A DNA stretch of 64,000 bases from Oscillibacter valericigenes (GCF_021531435.1 NZ_JAFBIS010000006.1:1-64000); one strand, 5' to 3'. Counted from the first letter of the stretch, positions 17,101 through 26,880 are shown. The notes: a model not told the origin generated them from the sequence alone. Made by a program: numbers and translations.

Positions 17101-18416
17101 GCCGGATCGTCATACCAGCCGTCGATGGGATCGTCGCAATGGGCGGGCACGCCGTCCAGGCTCCAGTCTTCACCGACACGCCCGAACGTGATCGCCGCGC
17201 CAGCCTCGTTGTAAATGTCGTCGCCGGCGTCCGCCGCGTGGTTGTCATAGACGACCGCGTCGGAAGGGATGGTCAGTGCGCCCTTGTTCCAGATGCCGCC
17301 ACCAGTGGTGTTGTACTGTACGCCATCCGTTTCCAGCGCCTTTCCGTTCCGAACAATGGTCAGGTCGGAGCCCTCAGCAAAGACGTAACTGGCATCGGCG
17401 GAATTGCAGCGCAGGCCCACGCCGTAGTTGTCAGCGATATTGACCGTTACATCTTCGCCGATGTTTGCGTTGCCGGTCAGCCGAAGCGCGGCAAAGCTGT
17501 CGGCTTTGAAGGCATTCCACGTATTCCCGGTCAGCGTCAGCTCTGTGGCGTATTTTCCGGTTCCGGTGGTGCTTGCGTCGAACGTTCCTTGGACGTGCAG
17601 GCCGGTATAACCATTGTTGAGCCCGTTAAAAACAGAATCTTGGAAAACCACATTGCCGGCGGAAAGGCCATGGCCCCGGTTGTTCAAATATTCGACCTTT
17701 GCGTTGATAGCCGTAAATTCTCCGCCATTGGAGCCATTGGCCGTGCAGTTCTGAACGGTAAATGTGGAGTTCTCAACATAGGTCGTGGGGCTGTTCACAT
17801 ATCCGCGGTTCGCACCGTCGATCAGGAATTCACTCTCTCCCGTAACAAAAATTCCCGTGTTCGCTGTGGAATCGAGCTGAATTCCCTGGCCGGGGACTCC
17901 TCCCGTGTTTTTTCCGTAAATACGGAATGCAGAGTGGTCTTCGACATTGAGCGAAACGCCGCCCTTCCCCGCATAGATCGCGCAGTTCGTTCCGCCGGCG
18001 GAGTCAAACGTAAAGGTCACAGCCGCTCCGTTCCTGGCGCTGATAGACCCGCCAAGGACCATTGTGACCCATCGTGCCGCTGCGCCATTATCGGCAGCGG
18101 GCGAATCTGCGTCAGTATGAATGTTCAGGTTCGCACCATCAAAGACCAGGTCACCGTCATACCTCCAGCCGTATACATTCAAATCCATGGTATGTCCACC
18201 GGTGAAGGTAAGTGATTTATAAAAAGTCTTTGTGACCTGTGCGTCCGTCAGCAGCTCGATGGTATCTCCGTCTTTGGCCTCCTTAATGGCCTCGTCCAGA
18301 GTTTCATACGCAGTTTCTCCGTTTTTTGCCTCATAGCCGTCCGCCAGAGCCGTGGCGGGCAGCAGGCCGAAAAGTATGACGCATGTCAGCAGGCCCGCTA
18401 ACACTCTCCTCTTCAT
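14112..18416 (-). CDS. Large secreted surface protein: parallel-beta region, VWA domain, Ig-like repeats, three SLH domains
   Basis: A 1434-residue exported protein anchored to secondary cell-wall polymer. Signal peptide: KRR, a hydrophobic run LAGLLTCVILFGLLP, then ATALA. Residues about 35-420 are repetitive, glycine/asparagine-rich and look like a right-handed beta-helix. A von Willebrand A domain starts near 525 with the MIDAS motif DKSTS. Two SpaA/DUF5979-like Ig modules lie at about 965-1165 (ITKYV-type strands, GLPVGAAYTV, NLPAGAGYQITE). A Gly/Ser linker near 1175 precedes three SLH domains (IIGYKDGMLRPYGTITRGE, IIDGYQDGLFRPYGKITRAQ, LVQGFDNDTFQPDTNITRAQ). ATG 18416 follows AAAGGAGG; the earlier ATG lies within that ribosome site. 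Probably an adhesin; the ligand is unknown. Confidence 0.88.
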   Translation of the reverse strand: MKRRVLAGLLTCVILFGLLPATALADGYEAKNGETAYETLDEAIKEAKDGDTIELLTDAQVTKTFYKSLTFTGGHTMDLNVYGWRYDGDLVFDGANLNIHTDADSPAADNGAAARWVTMVLGGSISARNGAAVTFTFDSAGGTNCAIYAGKGGVSLNVEDHSAFRIYGKNTGGVPGQGIQLDSTANTGIFVTGESEFLIDGANRGYVNSPTTYVENSTFTVQNCTANGSNGGEFTAINAKVEYLNNRGHGLSAGNVVFQDSVFNGLNNGYTGLHVQGTFDASTTGTGKYATELTLTGNTWNAFKADSFAALRLTGNANIGEDVTVNIADNYGVGLRCNSADASYVFAEGSDLTIVRNGKALETDGVQYNTTGGGIWNKGALTIPSDAVVYDNHAADAGDDIYNEAGAAITFGRVGEDWSLDGVPAHCDDPIDGWYDDPAGSRWEAHDEDSLYVDEFTGFGKDGLAAIRNQKALKAAHGLLPEPEPTPVVPEWDVSKSKTATNLVKDGEGNYTSDVTLSLPSAQEQLVSDVVLVLDKSTSADVEDQALAMLSSLKERLDATSAKIQVGVVIFNKEAHVANGGKFFDLSKEYEAIEEAIRQEIKSGTNTHAGLLAGKAMLDSDTQVDASRKYLIFVSDAITYMYGAEPTVTAWTFWADAWKDWAGPDNWKSKYDTNDAPADWDAWFDDIGEKVAAQGTKYEYPYKGTVGEATPQEDWQTAYANSIDKALYLTNQVYQDARAEGYHCYAMTAESDASYPWASSFMDYLAGGEEVSFEAIQNDIYYLVSSGSEVVDVIGKGTYGTTDRFAYDFDFVNDFDSLTLTRGKDETGNPVELLKVPIDDTTYGFGEKLGEDEYEFVLHYYENGRDGQSDECFVWEINVPITNFEQVQLTYKVRLTNPQLEVGVYGTYDEDGLDENGEQLAGSEFLFTNKSATLYPVDSNGREVQPEDFSRPAVSYEVKNEPTGTLYVTKYVLDSQADQNQTFSFLVTAGDAEQAFELRAGETKAISGLPVGAAYTVLETDSHGYTANYFNSTGTITGSGSGDTAVVVNVPEGEGALVISKTVNGGSTAQEFTFTVNLTGADGAYAYTGSKTGTIKSGETVTLKNGESIAINNLPAGAGYQITEKAAANYKTAISGNDALMAGTVSGSTASGTVVGGSAAVAHYTNTYTGGGSSGGGGSSGGGSKPDTVLNTDDHYSYIIGYKDGMLRPYGTITRGEVATIFFRMLTDETREKYWCQTNSYADCDSDLWCNNAISTLTNMGIIDGYQDGLFRPYGKITRAQFAKIAVGFFETTKEEYKGYFTDVPEDAWYTSYVEAAARVGLVQGFDNDTFQPDTNITRAQACVIVNRALDRKPQKDHLLPQSKMVTWPDCEPGDWFYADMQEATNSHDYKWLTSGSDKKYLEEWTKKLPQRDWAAFEHAWATAHSAPGGEVVK

Positions 18417-19163
18417 ATTGCTGTTATCCTCCTTTATTTGATTCATTTATGTAAAGCACCGCTGTGGCCCTGCCCGGGAGTAAATGACAGCTTTCCAGAG
18501 ATGTCCCGCCGGGCACTGCCGCCAGGTCCTCCGAGAGCCGCTCGCCGCCGGTTCCCGCCGCCCGGTCACGGCTGCCGCTCCGTGCTCCGCGCACTCGCGC
18601 GGCCGGATTTTTTTCAATCACACAACCCCCTCTCGTCCGCGGAACATCCAGAGCTTGTTTCAAGCCGGGGCCTCGGCTTGATTTTGCATAAAATTTCATT
18701 TTTTCTCCGAATAATTCCGCAGTGTCCGCTGCCGTTCCATTCCATTCCATCTTCCGGCAATTCCGGCTTCCTCCTTGTGGATTTCCATTTTCTGCATTTC
18801 TATTGTCTCACTTTAAATGTGCATTTTTTGTCATTTTTTGTATTTAAAGCGGTTAGTTTAACAATAAAAAGTGCAATAATACTATCATCCAAAAATCATA
18901 ATCCGTCGAAACCGAGTGGAATTTGCAGCAAATTGAGGAAGGGCGTCCGCTTTTCTTTCATAATGTATAAAATTGTATATAATATGAATATTTTGCAGAA
19001 AAAATCAGAAAGACCGGCGGACGGCTCGAAAAGAGCCGTCCGCCGGTCTGCATATTATCCAAAACCAGTTTCCGCCGAGTGGGCGGAAACGAAAGGGCGT
19101 CTGTGCATATATACCGCAGATTTTTGAAGAAGCTGTAAACAATCATTTTGCATATTGTGAACT
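18417..19163. other. Long intergenic region upstream of the surface protein, with one strong hairpin
   Basis: About 750 bases without a supported gene. The half near the surface-protein gene is GC-rich; the half near clpB is AT-rich. A 17-bp perfect hairpin at 19011-19049 (AGACCGGCGGACGGCTC, loop GAAAA, complement) is followed on the minus strand by TTTCTGATTTTTT, as if it ended a minus-strand transcript, but no gene lies between it and the clpB promoter. The surface-protein promoter was not identified with confidence. Confidence 0.5.
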
Positions 19164-19205
19164 TTAGCACTCTCGCCTTGACAGTGCTAAAATCAGAGCT
19201 ATAAT
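19164..19205 (+). promoter_or_regulatory. CIRCE operator (HrcA) overlapping the clpB promoter
   Basis: TTAGCACTC at 19164-19172, nine bases, then CAGTGCTAA at 19182-19190: eight of nine arm positions fit the CIRCE consensus TTAGCACTC-N9-GAGTGCTAA. TTGACA (19178-19183) lies inside the operator and TATAAT (19200-19205) follows after 16 bp. HrcA binding would cover the -35 box, giving heat-shock control of clpB. Confidence 0.92.
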
Positions 19206-19283
19206 AAAGCCGAACCTGAAGAACATATGTATGCGGTCCGGCAGTCCTTCACGGCGCCGGCCTTTTGAATCGAGGGAAAAACG

Positions 19284-21875
19284 ATGAGCACGGAAAAATA
19301 CACGCAAAAAACGCTGGAGGCCATCCGGGACGCCCAGGCCCTGGCGCAGGAAAAGCACAACCAATATCTGACGCCGGAGCACCTGCTGTACGCCCTGCTG
19401 TCCCAGGACGGCGGTCTTATCAGCTCCATTTTCAGTCGGATGGGCGTGGACTGCGGCGGATTGCTGACGGAGCTGGGCGCCAAAATCGACGAGCTCCCCA
19501 AGGTGTCCGGCGGCAGCGGGGAGGTCTACGCCTCGCCCGAAACCGGAAAAGTCCTCACTGTGGCGGAAAAGACGGCGGAAAAACTCCACGACGAATACAT
19601 CTCCGTGGAGCATCTGATGCTGGGCATCTTCGCCGAGGGCTCCAGCGCCCTCAAGCAGCTTTTGCAGGATCATGGCATCACCCGCAGCCGGTTCAGCGAG
19701 GAGCTGTCCAAGGTAAAGTCCAATCCCGTCACCTCCGACAACCCGGAGGACACCTATGACGCCCTGAAAAAGTACGGCACCGACCTGGTGGAGCGGGCAC
19801 GGAAGAAGGAGCTGGACCCGGTCATCGGCCGTGACAGCGAAATTCGGAACGTCATCCGCATCCTGTCCCGCAAAACGAAGAACAACCCGGTGCTGATCGG
19901 CGAGCCCGGCGTGGGCAAGACCGCCATCGCCGAGGGACTGGCCCAGCGCATCGTCCGGGGCGACGTGCCGGACAGTCTGAGGGACCGCACCATCTTCTCC
20001 CTGGACATGGGCGCCCTTATCGCCGGCGCCAAGTACCGGGGCGAGTTTGAGGAGCGCCTCAAGGCCGTCCTGGAGCAGGTGCGCAAATCCGAGGGCAAGA
20101 TCATCCTGTTCATTGACGAGCTGCACACCATCGTGGGCGCAGGCAAAACGGAGGGCAGCATGGACGCCGGCAACCTGTTGAAACCCATGCTGGCCCGGGG
20201 CGAGCTCCACTGCATCGGCGCCACCACCCTGGACGAGTACCGCCAGTATATTGAAAAAGACGCCGCCCTGGAGCGCCGGTTCCAGCCGGTGCAGGTGGAT
20301 GAGCCCACGGTGGAGGACACCATCTCCATCCTCCGTGGCCTGAAAGATCGCTATGAAATTTTCCACGGCGTCCGCATCCACGACAACGCCCTGGTGGCCG
20401 CCGCCACCCTCTCCAACCGCTATATCACTGACCGGTTCCTGCCGGACAAGGCCATCGACCTGGTGGACGAGGCCTGCGCCATGATCCGGACGGAGATCGA
20501 CTCCATGCCCGCCTCTCTGGACGACCTGCGTCGGAAGATCATGCAGCAGGAAATTGAGGAGATGGCTCTGAAAAAAGAGGACGACCAGCTCTCCCGGGAC
20601 CGTCTGGAAGAACTCAAGAAGGAGTTAGCTGACGAAAAAGAGCAGTTCAATGCCCTGAAATCCCGCTGGGAGGCGGAAAAGCACGGCGTGGACAAGGTCA
20701 AGGAACTGAAAGGCAAGCTGGAACAGCTCCAGGGGCAGATCGAGCAGGCCCAGTCCCGCCTGGAATACGAGAAGGCCGCCAAGCTGAAATACTCCGACCT
20801 GCCCGCCCTGGAAAAGGAACTGAAAGAGGCCGAGGCGCTGGCCGAGCAGCACGCCGGAGACAACACCATGGTCCACGACACGGTGACGGAGAACGAGATC
20901 GCCGACATCGTGGCCAAGTGGACGGGCATCCCCGTCAGCCGCCTGATGGAGGGCGAGCGGGAGAAGCTGCTGCACCTGGATGACGTCATCCACAAGCGGG
21001 TAGTGGGCCAGGACGAGGCCGTCCGGCTGGTGACAGAGGCCATCCAGCGCTCCCGGGCCGGCATCGCGGACCCCAACCGGCCCATCGGCAGTTTCCTGTT
21101 CCTGGGCCCCACCGGTGTAGGCAAGACGGAGCTTGCCAAATCCCTGGCGGAGTGTTTGTTTGACGACGAGCACAACCTGGTGCGCATCGACATGACGGAG
21201 TATATGGAGAAATTCTCCGTGTCCCGGCTCATCGGCGCGCCTCCGGGATACGTGGGCTACGACGAGGGCGGCCAGCTGACGGAGGCCGTCCGCCGCAAGC
21301 CGTACAGCGTCGTGCTGTTCGACGAGGTGGAGAAGGCCCACCCGGACGTGTTCAACATCCTGCTGCAGATTCTGGATGACGGCCGCATCACCGACTCCCA
21401 GGGCCGGACGGTGGACTTCAAGAACACCATCATCATCCTGACCTCCAACCTGGGCTCCCAGGAGCTGCTGGGCGGCATCCAGCCCGACGGCAGCATCTCC
21501 GACGACGCCCGGAACGGTGTCATGGCGGAGCTGCGGGCCTCCTTCCGGCCCGAATTCCTGAACCGGCTGGACGAGATCATCCTGTTCAAGCCCCTGACCA
21601 AGGAGAACCTGAAGGGCATCATCGACATCCTGATGCGGGGCCTGAAGCGGCGCCTGGCGGACAAGACGCTGAAGCTGGAGGTCACCGACGGTGCCAAGAC
21701 GCTGCTCATCGACCGGGGCTTCGACCCGGTGTACGGCGCCCGGCCTCTGAAGCGGTATCTCCAGAGCAGCGCCGAGACGCTGATTGCAAAAGAAATTCTG
21801 CGGGGCGAGCTGCCCTCCGGCAGCACCCTGGTGCTGGACGCGGAAAACGGGGAACTGGTCTGCAAAAAGCAGTAA
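19284..21875 (+). CDS. clpB: ClpB disaggregase chaperone
   Basis: Hexameric AAA+ machine that pulls proteins from aggregates with DnaK. The 863 residues are full length. The N-domain has two Clp-N repeats ([34 protein letters not shown]). AAA-1 has Walker A GEPGVGKT near 207-214 and Walker B LFIDELH. A long coiled-coil middle domain at about 410-530 distinguishes ClpB from ClpC. AAA-2 has GPTGVGKT near 609-616 and [11 protein letters not shown]. There is no IGF/L loop, so it is not a protease partner. ATG 19284 follows GAGGG. Single-gene unit, from the CIRCE promoter to the terminator at 21893. Confidence 0.97.
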   Translation: MSTEKYTQKTLEAIRDAQALAQEKHNQYLTPEHLLYALLSQDGGLISSIFSRMGVDCGGLLTELGAKIDELPKVSGGSGEVYASPETGKVLTVAEKTAEKLHDEYISVEHLMLGIFAEGSSALKQLLQDHGITRSRFSEELSKVKSNPVTSDNPEDTYDALKKYGTDLVERARKKELDPVIGRDSEIRNVIRILSRKTKNNPVLIGEPGVGKTAIAEGLAQRIVRGDVPDSLRDRTIFSLDMGALIAGAKYRGEFEERLKAVLEQVRKSEGKIILFIDELHTIVGAGKTEGSMDAGNLLKPMLARGELHCIGATTLDEYRQYIEKDAALERRFQPVQVDEPTVEDTISILRGLKDRYEIFHGVRIHDNALVAAATLSNRYITDRFLPDKAIDLVDEACAMIRTEIDSMPASLDDLRRKIMQQEIEEMALKKEDDQLSRDRLEELKKELADEKEQFNALKSRWEAEKHGVDKVKELKGKLEQLQGQIEQAQSRLEYEKAAKLKYSDLPALEKELKEAEALAEQHAGDNTMVHDTVTENEIADIVAKWTGIPVSRLMEGEREKLLHLDDVIHKRVVGQDEAVRLVTEAIQRSRAGIADPNRPIGSFLFLGPTGVGKTELAKSLAECLFDDEHNLVRIDMTEYMEKFSVSRLIGAPPGYVGYDEGGQLTEAVRRKPYSVVLFDEVEKAHPDVFNILLQILDDGRITDSQGRTVDFKNTIIILTSNLGSQELLGGIQPDGSISDDARNGVMAELRASFRPEFLNRLDEIILFKPLTKENLKGIIDILMRGLKRRLADKTLKLEVTDGAKTLLIDRGFDPVYGARPLKRYLQSSAETLIAKEILRGELPSGSTLVLDAENGELVCKKQ

Positions 21876-21892
21876 CCTTTCAGCGCATATAA

Positions 21893-21924
21893 AAAAGGCC
21901 ACCATGTCGACATGGTGGCCTTTT
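21893..21924. terminator. Bidirectional terminator between clpB and the DUF255 gene
   Basis: The 32-base sequence from AAAAGGCCACCATG to its complement is a perfect palindrome centred on TCGA, with A and T runs at the ends. Confidence 0.85.
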
Positions 21925-21931
21925 CTATTGC

Positions 21932-23863
21932 TCACAGGACCTCATTCAAATCGTTGACAGGAGGCAGGCAGCTCTGATTCCGGCACACATAGAACGTGGT
22001 CTTTCCATCCTTGAGCGGAAACTCCTTTGTGGGCCCGGACAGCAAACGTGCCACCGCGTCCGGCGGAACGGTGAATTTCTTCTCCTGCCCTGCCAACACG
22101 ACCGTCACCTTGGGCGGTGGGCTCTCCCAGTCCAGCAGGGCCAGCAGGAACATGGCGTATCCGGCGGGATACTGCTCCGCGTCCGCCGCCAGGAAGTTAA
22201 GCTGGCGCTCCGCCTCCCGCTCATAACCACGGTCAGAGGTCAGCTGCGCCAAACGCACCAGGTTCCAGGCCATCATGGAGTTCCCGCTGGGGATCGCCCC
22301 GTCGCAGGTCTCCTTCGGGCGCAGGAGCAGCGTCTCACTGTCCGAGCCGTACAGGTAGAAGCCGCCGTTTTCCCCGTCCCGGAAAGAAGCAAGCACATCC
22401 CCGCACAGCCGCTCCGCCCGGTCCAGATGCTCCTGCTCCAGCGTCGCCTCATACAGCGCAAGCTGGGCATAGAGATAAGCGGCATAGTCATCCAAAAATC
22501 CCTTCGCGCCCCGCCGTCCGGCCCGGAAGCTGACAAACAGCCTCCCATTTTCCCACAGGTACTTCTGTATGAAGTCCTCCGCCCGTTTCGCGGCGGTCAG
22601 ATACATGGCCTTCCCGCTAACGCGGTAAAGCCGGCACAGGGCGGCGGTCATCAGGGCGTTCCAGGAGGTCAGCACCTTATCATCCAGATGGAGCGCGCAC
22701 CGCTTTTTGCGGTACTGGTAAACCTTTTCCAGAAGGCCGTCAAACGTGTTGTCCTGTGGTTCGCTGTTCAAAAGATTCGGGATGTTCTTCCCCTCAAAAT
22801 TGCCCGTCCCGCTGATACCGAAGCGGCGGTTAAACGCCTCCCCGTCTGTCTGCCCCAGCAGTCCGGTGATCTCCTCCGGCGTAAAGAGGTAGTATTTGCC
22901 CTCTTCTCCGTCGCTGTCGGCGTCCTGGGCGCTGTAAAAGCCGCCCTCGGGCGACGTCATCTCCCGCAGGACATAGGCGGCGGTCTTTTCCGCGATCTCC
23001 AGATACAGCGTCTTTTTCGTCACGGCATACGCCTTGCAGTAAGCCAAAATCAGCAATGCGTTGTCGTACAGCATTTTCTCGAAGTGGGGGACCAGAAACC
23101 GCCCGTCCGTGGAATAGCGGCAGAAGCCGAAGCCGATGTGGTCGAACAGCCCGCCCCGGTACATCTGCACCAGCGTCCGCTCCGCCATCTCCAGACAGGC
23201 CGCGTCCCGGCGGCGCTCATAGTACGTCAGCAAAAACAGGAGATTGTGGGGCGTCGGAAACTTTGGCGCATCCCCGAAGCCGCCGTTTTTCCGGTCGTAG
23301 CTCTGCTTGTAAAGCAGTACGGCAGAATCCAGCAGTCCAGCGTCTGCCGTCCCGGGTTCTCCGCCGCCCTGCTCCAGCGCCGAAACAACAGCATCCGCCT
23401 GACGCAGCAGGGCCGTTCGGTCTGTCTCCCACTTTTCGTGGATGACGAGCAGCAGCTCCCGCAGGCCGGGTCTGCCGCCCCAGCCGCTTTTCGGGAAGTA
23501 CGTCCCCGCGAAAAAGGGCTTCTGCTCCGCCGTCATAAAAATGCTGGTGGGCCAGCCGCCGCTGCCGGTAAAGGCCTGGCAGACGGCCATATAGATGCTG
23601 TCAATATCCGGCCGTTCCTCCCGGTCCACCTTGACGGACACAAAATAACGGTTCAGGATCTCCGCGATCTCCGCATCCTCAAAGCTCTCATGGGCCATCA
23701 CATGGCACCAGTGGCAGGTACTGTATCCGATGCTCAGGAAAACCGGCTTGTCCTCTTCCCTTGCCCGCCGGAACGCCGCCTCGCCCCAGGGATACCAGTC
23801 CACCGGATTTTCGGCGTGCTGGAGCAGATAGGGACTGGTCTCATGCTGTAAATGGTTGGGCAT
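21932..23863 (-). CDS. yyaL: DUF255 thioredoxin-like protein with (alpha/alpha)6 barrel (YyaL/SPATA20 family)
   Basis: A 643-residue cytosolic protein. The N-terminal thioredoxin-like domain has [20 protein letters not shown], with the CxxC at about 51-54 characteristic of the family, then [15 protein letters not shown]. The rest resembles an N-acylglucosamine 2-epimerase-type helical barrel ([40 protein letters not shown]). The biochemical role of the family is unsettled. I set the start at 23863, where AGAGGTG precedes ATG and [14 protein letters not shown] matches homologues; the longer frame upstream is not coding-like. Confidence 0.9.
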   Translation of the reverse strand: MPNHLQHETSPYLLQHAENPVDWYPWGEAAFRRAREEDKPVFLSIGYSTCHWCHVMAHESFEDAEIAEILNRYFVSVKVDREERPDIDSIYMAVCQAFTGSGGWPTSIFMTAEQKPFFAGTYFPKSGWGGRPGLRELLLVIHEKWETDRTALLRQADAVVSALEQGGGEPGTADAGLLDSAVLLYKQSYDRKNGGFGDAPKFPTPHNLLFLLTYYERRRDAACLEMAERTLVQMYRGGLFDHIGFGFCRYSTDGRFLVPHFEKMLYDNALLILAYCKAYAVTKKTLYLEIAEKTAAYVLREMTSPEGGFYSAQDADSDGEEGKYYLFTPEEITGLLGQTDGEAFNRRFGISGTGNFEGKNIPNLLNSEPQDNTFDGLLEKVYQYRKKRCALHLDDKVLTSWNALMTAALCRLYRVSGKAMYLTAAKRAEDFIQKYLWENGRLFVSFRAGRRGAKGFLDDYAAYLYAQLALYEATLEQEHLDRAERLCGDVLASFRDGENGGFYLYGSDSETLLLRPKETCDGAIPSGNSMMAWNLVRLAQLTSDRGYEREAERQLNFLAADAEQYPAGYAMFLLALLDWESPPPKVTVVLAGQEKKFTVPPDAVARLLSGPTKEFPLKDGKTTFYVCRNQSCLPPVNDLNEVL

Positions 23864-23980
23864 ACGGTCACCTCTTTGCCGTTTTGAATGGATTTGCTTC
23901 AAATGTGTGCATTCACTGTAACTAAGATGGCCCCGGGCAGAAAAAGTATGCGTCAAAACGGATGTCTGCACAAAAACCCC

Positions 23981-24020
23981 AAAAAAGATGGCAAACGGCT
24001 GAGATCGGGCCATCCTTTTC
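23981..24020 (-). terminator. Probable terminator of the ABC-ylmH-DUF896 operon
   Basis: On the minus strand, GATGGC/GCCATC (arms 24009-24014 and 23987-23992) with a 16-base loop is followed by six T residues. The loop is large, so strength is uncertain. Confidence 0.5.
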
Positions 24021-24049
24021 GGGGTTCCTCGCAGTGGGTCGTATTCGCT

Positions 24050-24259
24050 TTACTTCCCTTTTTTCTCCAGCTTCTTCTTGTTGCCCTTCTCATCCACAAA
24101 ATAGGTGTTGTCCAAGTGCCCCTGCAAGCTCCCCAGCACGGAGTCGATATAGGCCCGGCGCAGAACGGCCCGCTCCTCCTTCTCCCACTCCGTCAGCCCC
24201 TCCGGGGTCTTGGCCTTCCGGGCCAGCTCGTTGATGCGGTCAATGCCTTTTTGATCCAT
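24050..24259 (-). CDS. DUF896 (YnzC/UPF0291) small protein
   Basis: A 69-residue basic protein reading RINELARKAKTPEGLTEWEKEE then LRRAYIDSVLGSLQGHLDNTY, the DUF896 helical hairpin signature. Members such as Bacillus YnzC are small and helical, with no settled activity. It is the last gene of a three-gene minus-strand group, 12 bases after the S4-domain gene. The lysine-rich tail (KGNKKKLEKKGK) may contact nucleic acid, which is only an inference. Confidence 0.85.
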   Translation of the reverse strand: MDQKGIDRINELARKAKTPEGLTEWEKEERAVLRRAYIDSVLGSLQGHLDNTYFVDEKGNKKKLEKKGK

Positions 24260-24271
24260 GGTGTTCTCCTC

Positions 24272-25069
24272 TCAGACGTATCGTTTCAGTACGATGGCGG
24301 TGCGGCCCTTTTTTGTCACGCCGCCCACCTCTGTCAGTTCAAATTTTCCAAAGCCCCGGGCGGAGACCGTGTCTCCCGCCGCAAGCAGCTTGTCCGGCTT
24401 CGTACACTCCCGCCAGTTCACCTGCACCCGCCCGGAGGCGATGAGGTCGGCCGCCTTGCCCCGGGCCATGCGGAAGCCCGTGGAGGCCACCGCGTCCAGC
24501 CGCAGGGAGGAAACGGTGTCCCGCACCTCCTGGCACTGCACCTGGGGGATGTGGATATAGGCGGGGTCGATCTCCGTGACAGTCAGCTTTGCCCGTCCGG
24601 CGGAAGCCCAGCTTTGCAGCAGAAAGTCCGCCACGGTGTCCAGCACCAACAGATCGGCGCTGCCGGGGCCTACCAAAATATCCCCGACTTTCTCCCGGAC
24701 GATGCCCATGCCCATGAGACTGCCCAAAAAATCCCGGTGGGTCAGCTTTTCCTCCTCCCGGAACGCGGCCCGCAGACAGCGAATAGGGCTCTGGCTCTCC
24801 GTGTCCCCGGGCTCCAGCCAGTCCGGTAGAAAGAGGAACAGGTTCCGCTCCGCGCCCTCATAGCCGCCAAGCCGCGCATACCCCGTCTCCGGGACGCCCG
24901 CCAGCCGCAGCAGGTCCAGCGTCATCATCTGCTGCTGGGGGCTTAAAAAATCCGTGGCGGCGGGGATGTTGCGGCTTTGGGCCTGCTCCGCCCGGTCCAG
25001 GACCTTTGCCAGCAGCAGGCGGTCATCGCCCACGGCGCCCACCCGGTCCAGCAGTTTCGATTTATCCAT
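24272..25069 (-). CDS. ylmH: S4-domain RNA-binding protein, YlmH family
   Basis: A 265-residue protein matching YlmH: FLSPQQQMMTLDLL, GGYEGAERNLFLFLPDW, HRDFLGSLMGMGIVREKVGDI, then the S4 domain from about 185 (SSLRLDAVASTGFRMARGKAADLIASGRVQVNW) and VSARGFGKFELTEVGG. YlmH (RqcP2) binds 50S subunits and acts in rescue of stalled nascent chains in Bacillus. Here it is not in the usual division/ylm cluster but overlaps the preceding ABC exporter gene by 8 bases. Translation is therefore probably coupled. Confidence 0.88.
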   Translation of the reverse strand: MDKSKLLDRVGAVGDDRLLLAKVLDRAEQAQSRNIPAATDFLSPQQQMMTLDLLRLAGVPETGYARLGGYEGAERNLFLFLPDWLEPGDTESQSPIRCLRAAFREEEKLTHRDFLGSLMGMGIVREKVGDILVGPGSADLLVLDTVADFLLQSWASAGRAKLTVTEIDPAYIHIPQVQCQEVRDTVSSLRLDAVASTGFRMARGKAADLIASGRVQVNWRECTKPDKLLAAGDTVSARGFGKFELTEVGGVTKKGRTAIVLKRYV

Positions 25070-26813
25070 GGCGCAGCTCCTGGGTCCGTACCAAGGCGGC
25101 GTAGGCGCCGTTCTTTGCCATCAGCTCCTCATGGCTGCCCAGCTCCGCGATGCGGCCGTCCTCCACCACGGCGATGCGGTCGGCGTTTCGGACGGTGGAC
25201 AGGCGGTGGGCAATGATGATGGTGGTCCGGCCCTGGGACAGCTTTTCAAAGGTCTCCTGCAGCTTGGCCTCCGTCACGCTGTCCAGCGCGGAGGTCGCCT
25301 CGTCCAGGATCAGCACAGGAGGATTTTTCAGGAAGATGCGGGCGATGGAAATGCGCTGCTTCTGGCCGCCGGAGAGCAGGGTGCCCCGCTCGCCCACATA
25401 GGTGTTGAAGCCGTCGGGCATCGCCACGATGTCGTCGTAAATTTCCGCCAACTTCGCCGCCTGAGCCACCTCCTCCTCGGTGGCGCCGGGGCGGCCGTAG
25501 CGGATGTTTTCCAGAATGCTTGCGGCAAACAGGAACACGTCCTGCTGCACCACGCCCACGTTCTGCCGCAGAGACTCCTGGGTCACCTGCCGCACGTCCT
25601 GGCCGTCGATGCGGATGGCGCCGCTGGTCACGTCGTAGAACCGGGGGATGAGCTGGCAGAGGGTGGATTTTCCGCCGCCGGAGGGCCCCACCACCGCCAC
25701 TGTCTCGCCGGGGCGGATGTGCAGCTCCACATCGTGGAGCACCGCCAGGTCGTCCTGATAGGCAAAGCTGACGTGGTCCACGTCGATGCGGCCCTCCACC
25801 CGCTGGAGCACCTTAGCGTCCGGCGCGTCCTGCATGGCGGGCTCCGTCCGCATCAGCTCGATGAAGCGGCCCAGGCCCGCGGTGCCGTTGGCAAACAGCT
25901 CGGCGAAGGTGGACAGCTTCCGGACGGGGTTGACAAAGGTGGTGATATACAGGCTGAAGGTGATGAGGTCCACGGTGTCCATCTCGCCCCGCATAATGAA
26001 CACGCCGCCGGCGGCGATGACCGCCACGGACAGGATGCACAGGAAGAACTCCATGGTGGCGTTGAACCGGCCCATGGCCTTGTGGAACTGGCGTTTGGAG
26101 GTCTTGAAGCTGTCGTTGGAATCCTCGAACTTCCGCAGCTCCGCCTGCTCATTGGCAAAGGCCTTGGCGGTGCGGATACCGGAGAGGCCGGACTCGATGT
26201 CGGCGTTGATGACGGCGGTCTTCTGCTTCACCCGGCGGGAGGCCTCCTGCATGGAGGCCCGGCACTTCCAGACCACCAGGAAGAAGATGGGCAGAATGAC
26301 GGCAATGACCAGCGCCAGCCGCCACTGAATGGAGAACATAATGGCCAAAGCGCCCACAATGGTGACGCCGGATATAAAAATATCCTCCGGGCCGTGGTGG
26401 GCCAGCTCCGTGATGTCGAACAGGTCGGCGGTCAGGCGGCTCATAAGCTGGCCGGTGCGGTTGCGGTCAAAGTAGTCGAAACTCAGCTCCTGCATGTGGC
26501 GGAACAGGTCCCGCCGGATGTCCGCCTCCACCAGGATGCCGAAGGTATGGCCCCAGTAGCAGATGACGTAGGTCAGCAGCGCCCGCAGCAGAAAGGCCGC
26601 GAACACCACCGCCATCACCGCGAAGAAGGTCCGGTAGGCGCTCTTCGGCAGCAGCTCATACATGCACCAGCGGGAGATATACGGAAAAGCCAGGTCGATC
26701 ACGGAGATCATCAGCGCACAGCCGAGGTCCATGATGAACAGCTTTTTGTGGGGTTTGAAATAAGACAGGAAAATCTGTAACGAAGATTTCTGCTGAAATT
26801 CCTTGGTCGTCAT
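25062..26813 (-). CDS. ABC exporter, fused permease-ATPase (multidrug/lipid type)
   Basis: A half-transporter of 583 residues. Six membrane segments occupy about 20-310, and the second half is the ATPase: Walker A GPSGGGKST near 378, Q-loop VVQQDVFLFAAS, signature LLSGGQKQR near 483, Walker B LILDEATSALD near 505, and the H-loop IIAHRLSTV. It probably works as a homodimer, exporting lipids, drugs or peptides; the substrate cannot be told. ATG 26813 is chosen because AAGGAG lies 7 bases upstream; the TTG start 24 bases earlier has no such site. It leads the operon with ylmH and the DUF896 gene. Confidence 0.92.
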   Translation of the reverse strand: MTTKEFQQKSSLQIFLSYFKPHKKLFIMDLGCALMISVIDLAFPYISRWCMYELLPKSAYRTFFAVMAVVFAAFLLRALLTYVICYWGHTFGILVEADIRRDLFRHMQELSFDYFDRNRTGQLMSRLTADLFDITELAHHGPEDIFISGVTIVGALAIMFSIQWRLALVIAVILPIFFLVVWKCRASMQEASRRVKQKTAVINADIESGLSGIRTAKAFANEQAELRKFEDSNDSFKTSKRQFHKAMGRFNATMEFFLCILSVAVIAAGGVFIMRGEMDTVDLITFSLYITTFVNPVRKLSTFAELFANGTAGLGRFIELMRTEPAMQDAPDAKVLQRVEGRIDVDHVSFAYQDDLAVLHDVELHIRPGETVAVVGPSGGGKSTLCQLIPRFYDVTSGAIRIDGQDVRQVTQESLRQNVGVVQQDVFLFAASILENIRYGRPGATEEEVAQAAKLAEIYDDIVAMPDGFNTYVGERGTLLSGGQKQRISIARIFLKNPPVLILDEATSALDSVTEAKLQETFEKLSQGRTTIIIAHRLSTVRNADRIAVVEDGRIAELGSHEELMAKNGAYAALVRTQELRHG

Positions 26814-26880
26814 TGCGAATGCTCCTTGCTTTGTCAATTACAGTTGAATATCATACCATGTTTTTCAAATAAACGCAATG

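Noticed and set aside
14073-18215. A 1380-codon open frame antisense to the surface-protein gene
   Set aside because: It is the mirror of a GC-rich coding frame, reads as low-complexity Gly/Ala/Val text with no domain, has no ribosome site, and the opposite strand encodes a clear multidomain protein.
18417-18760. A cyclic-di-GMP or other known riboswitch upstream of the surface protein
   Set aside because: I looked for conserved aptamer blocks on the minus strand and found none.
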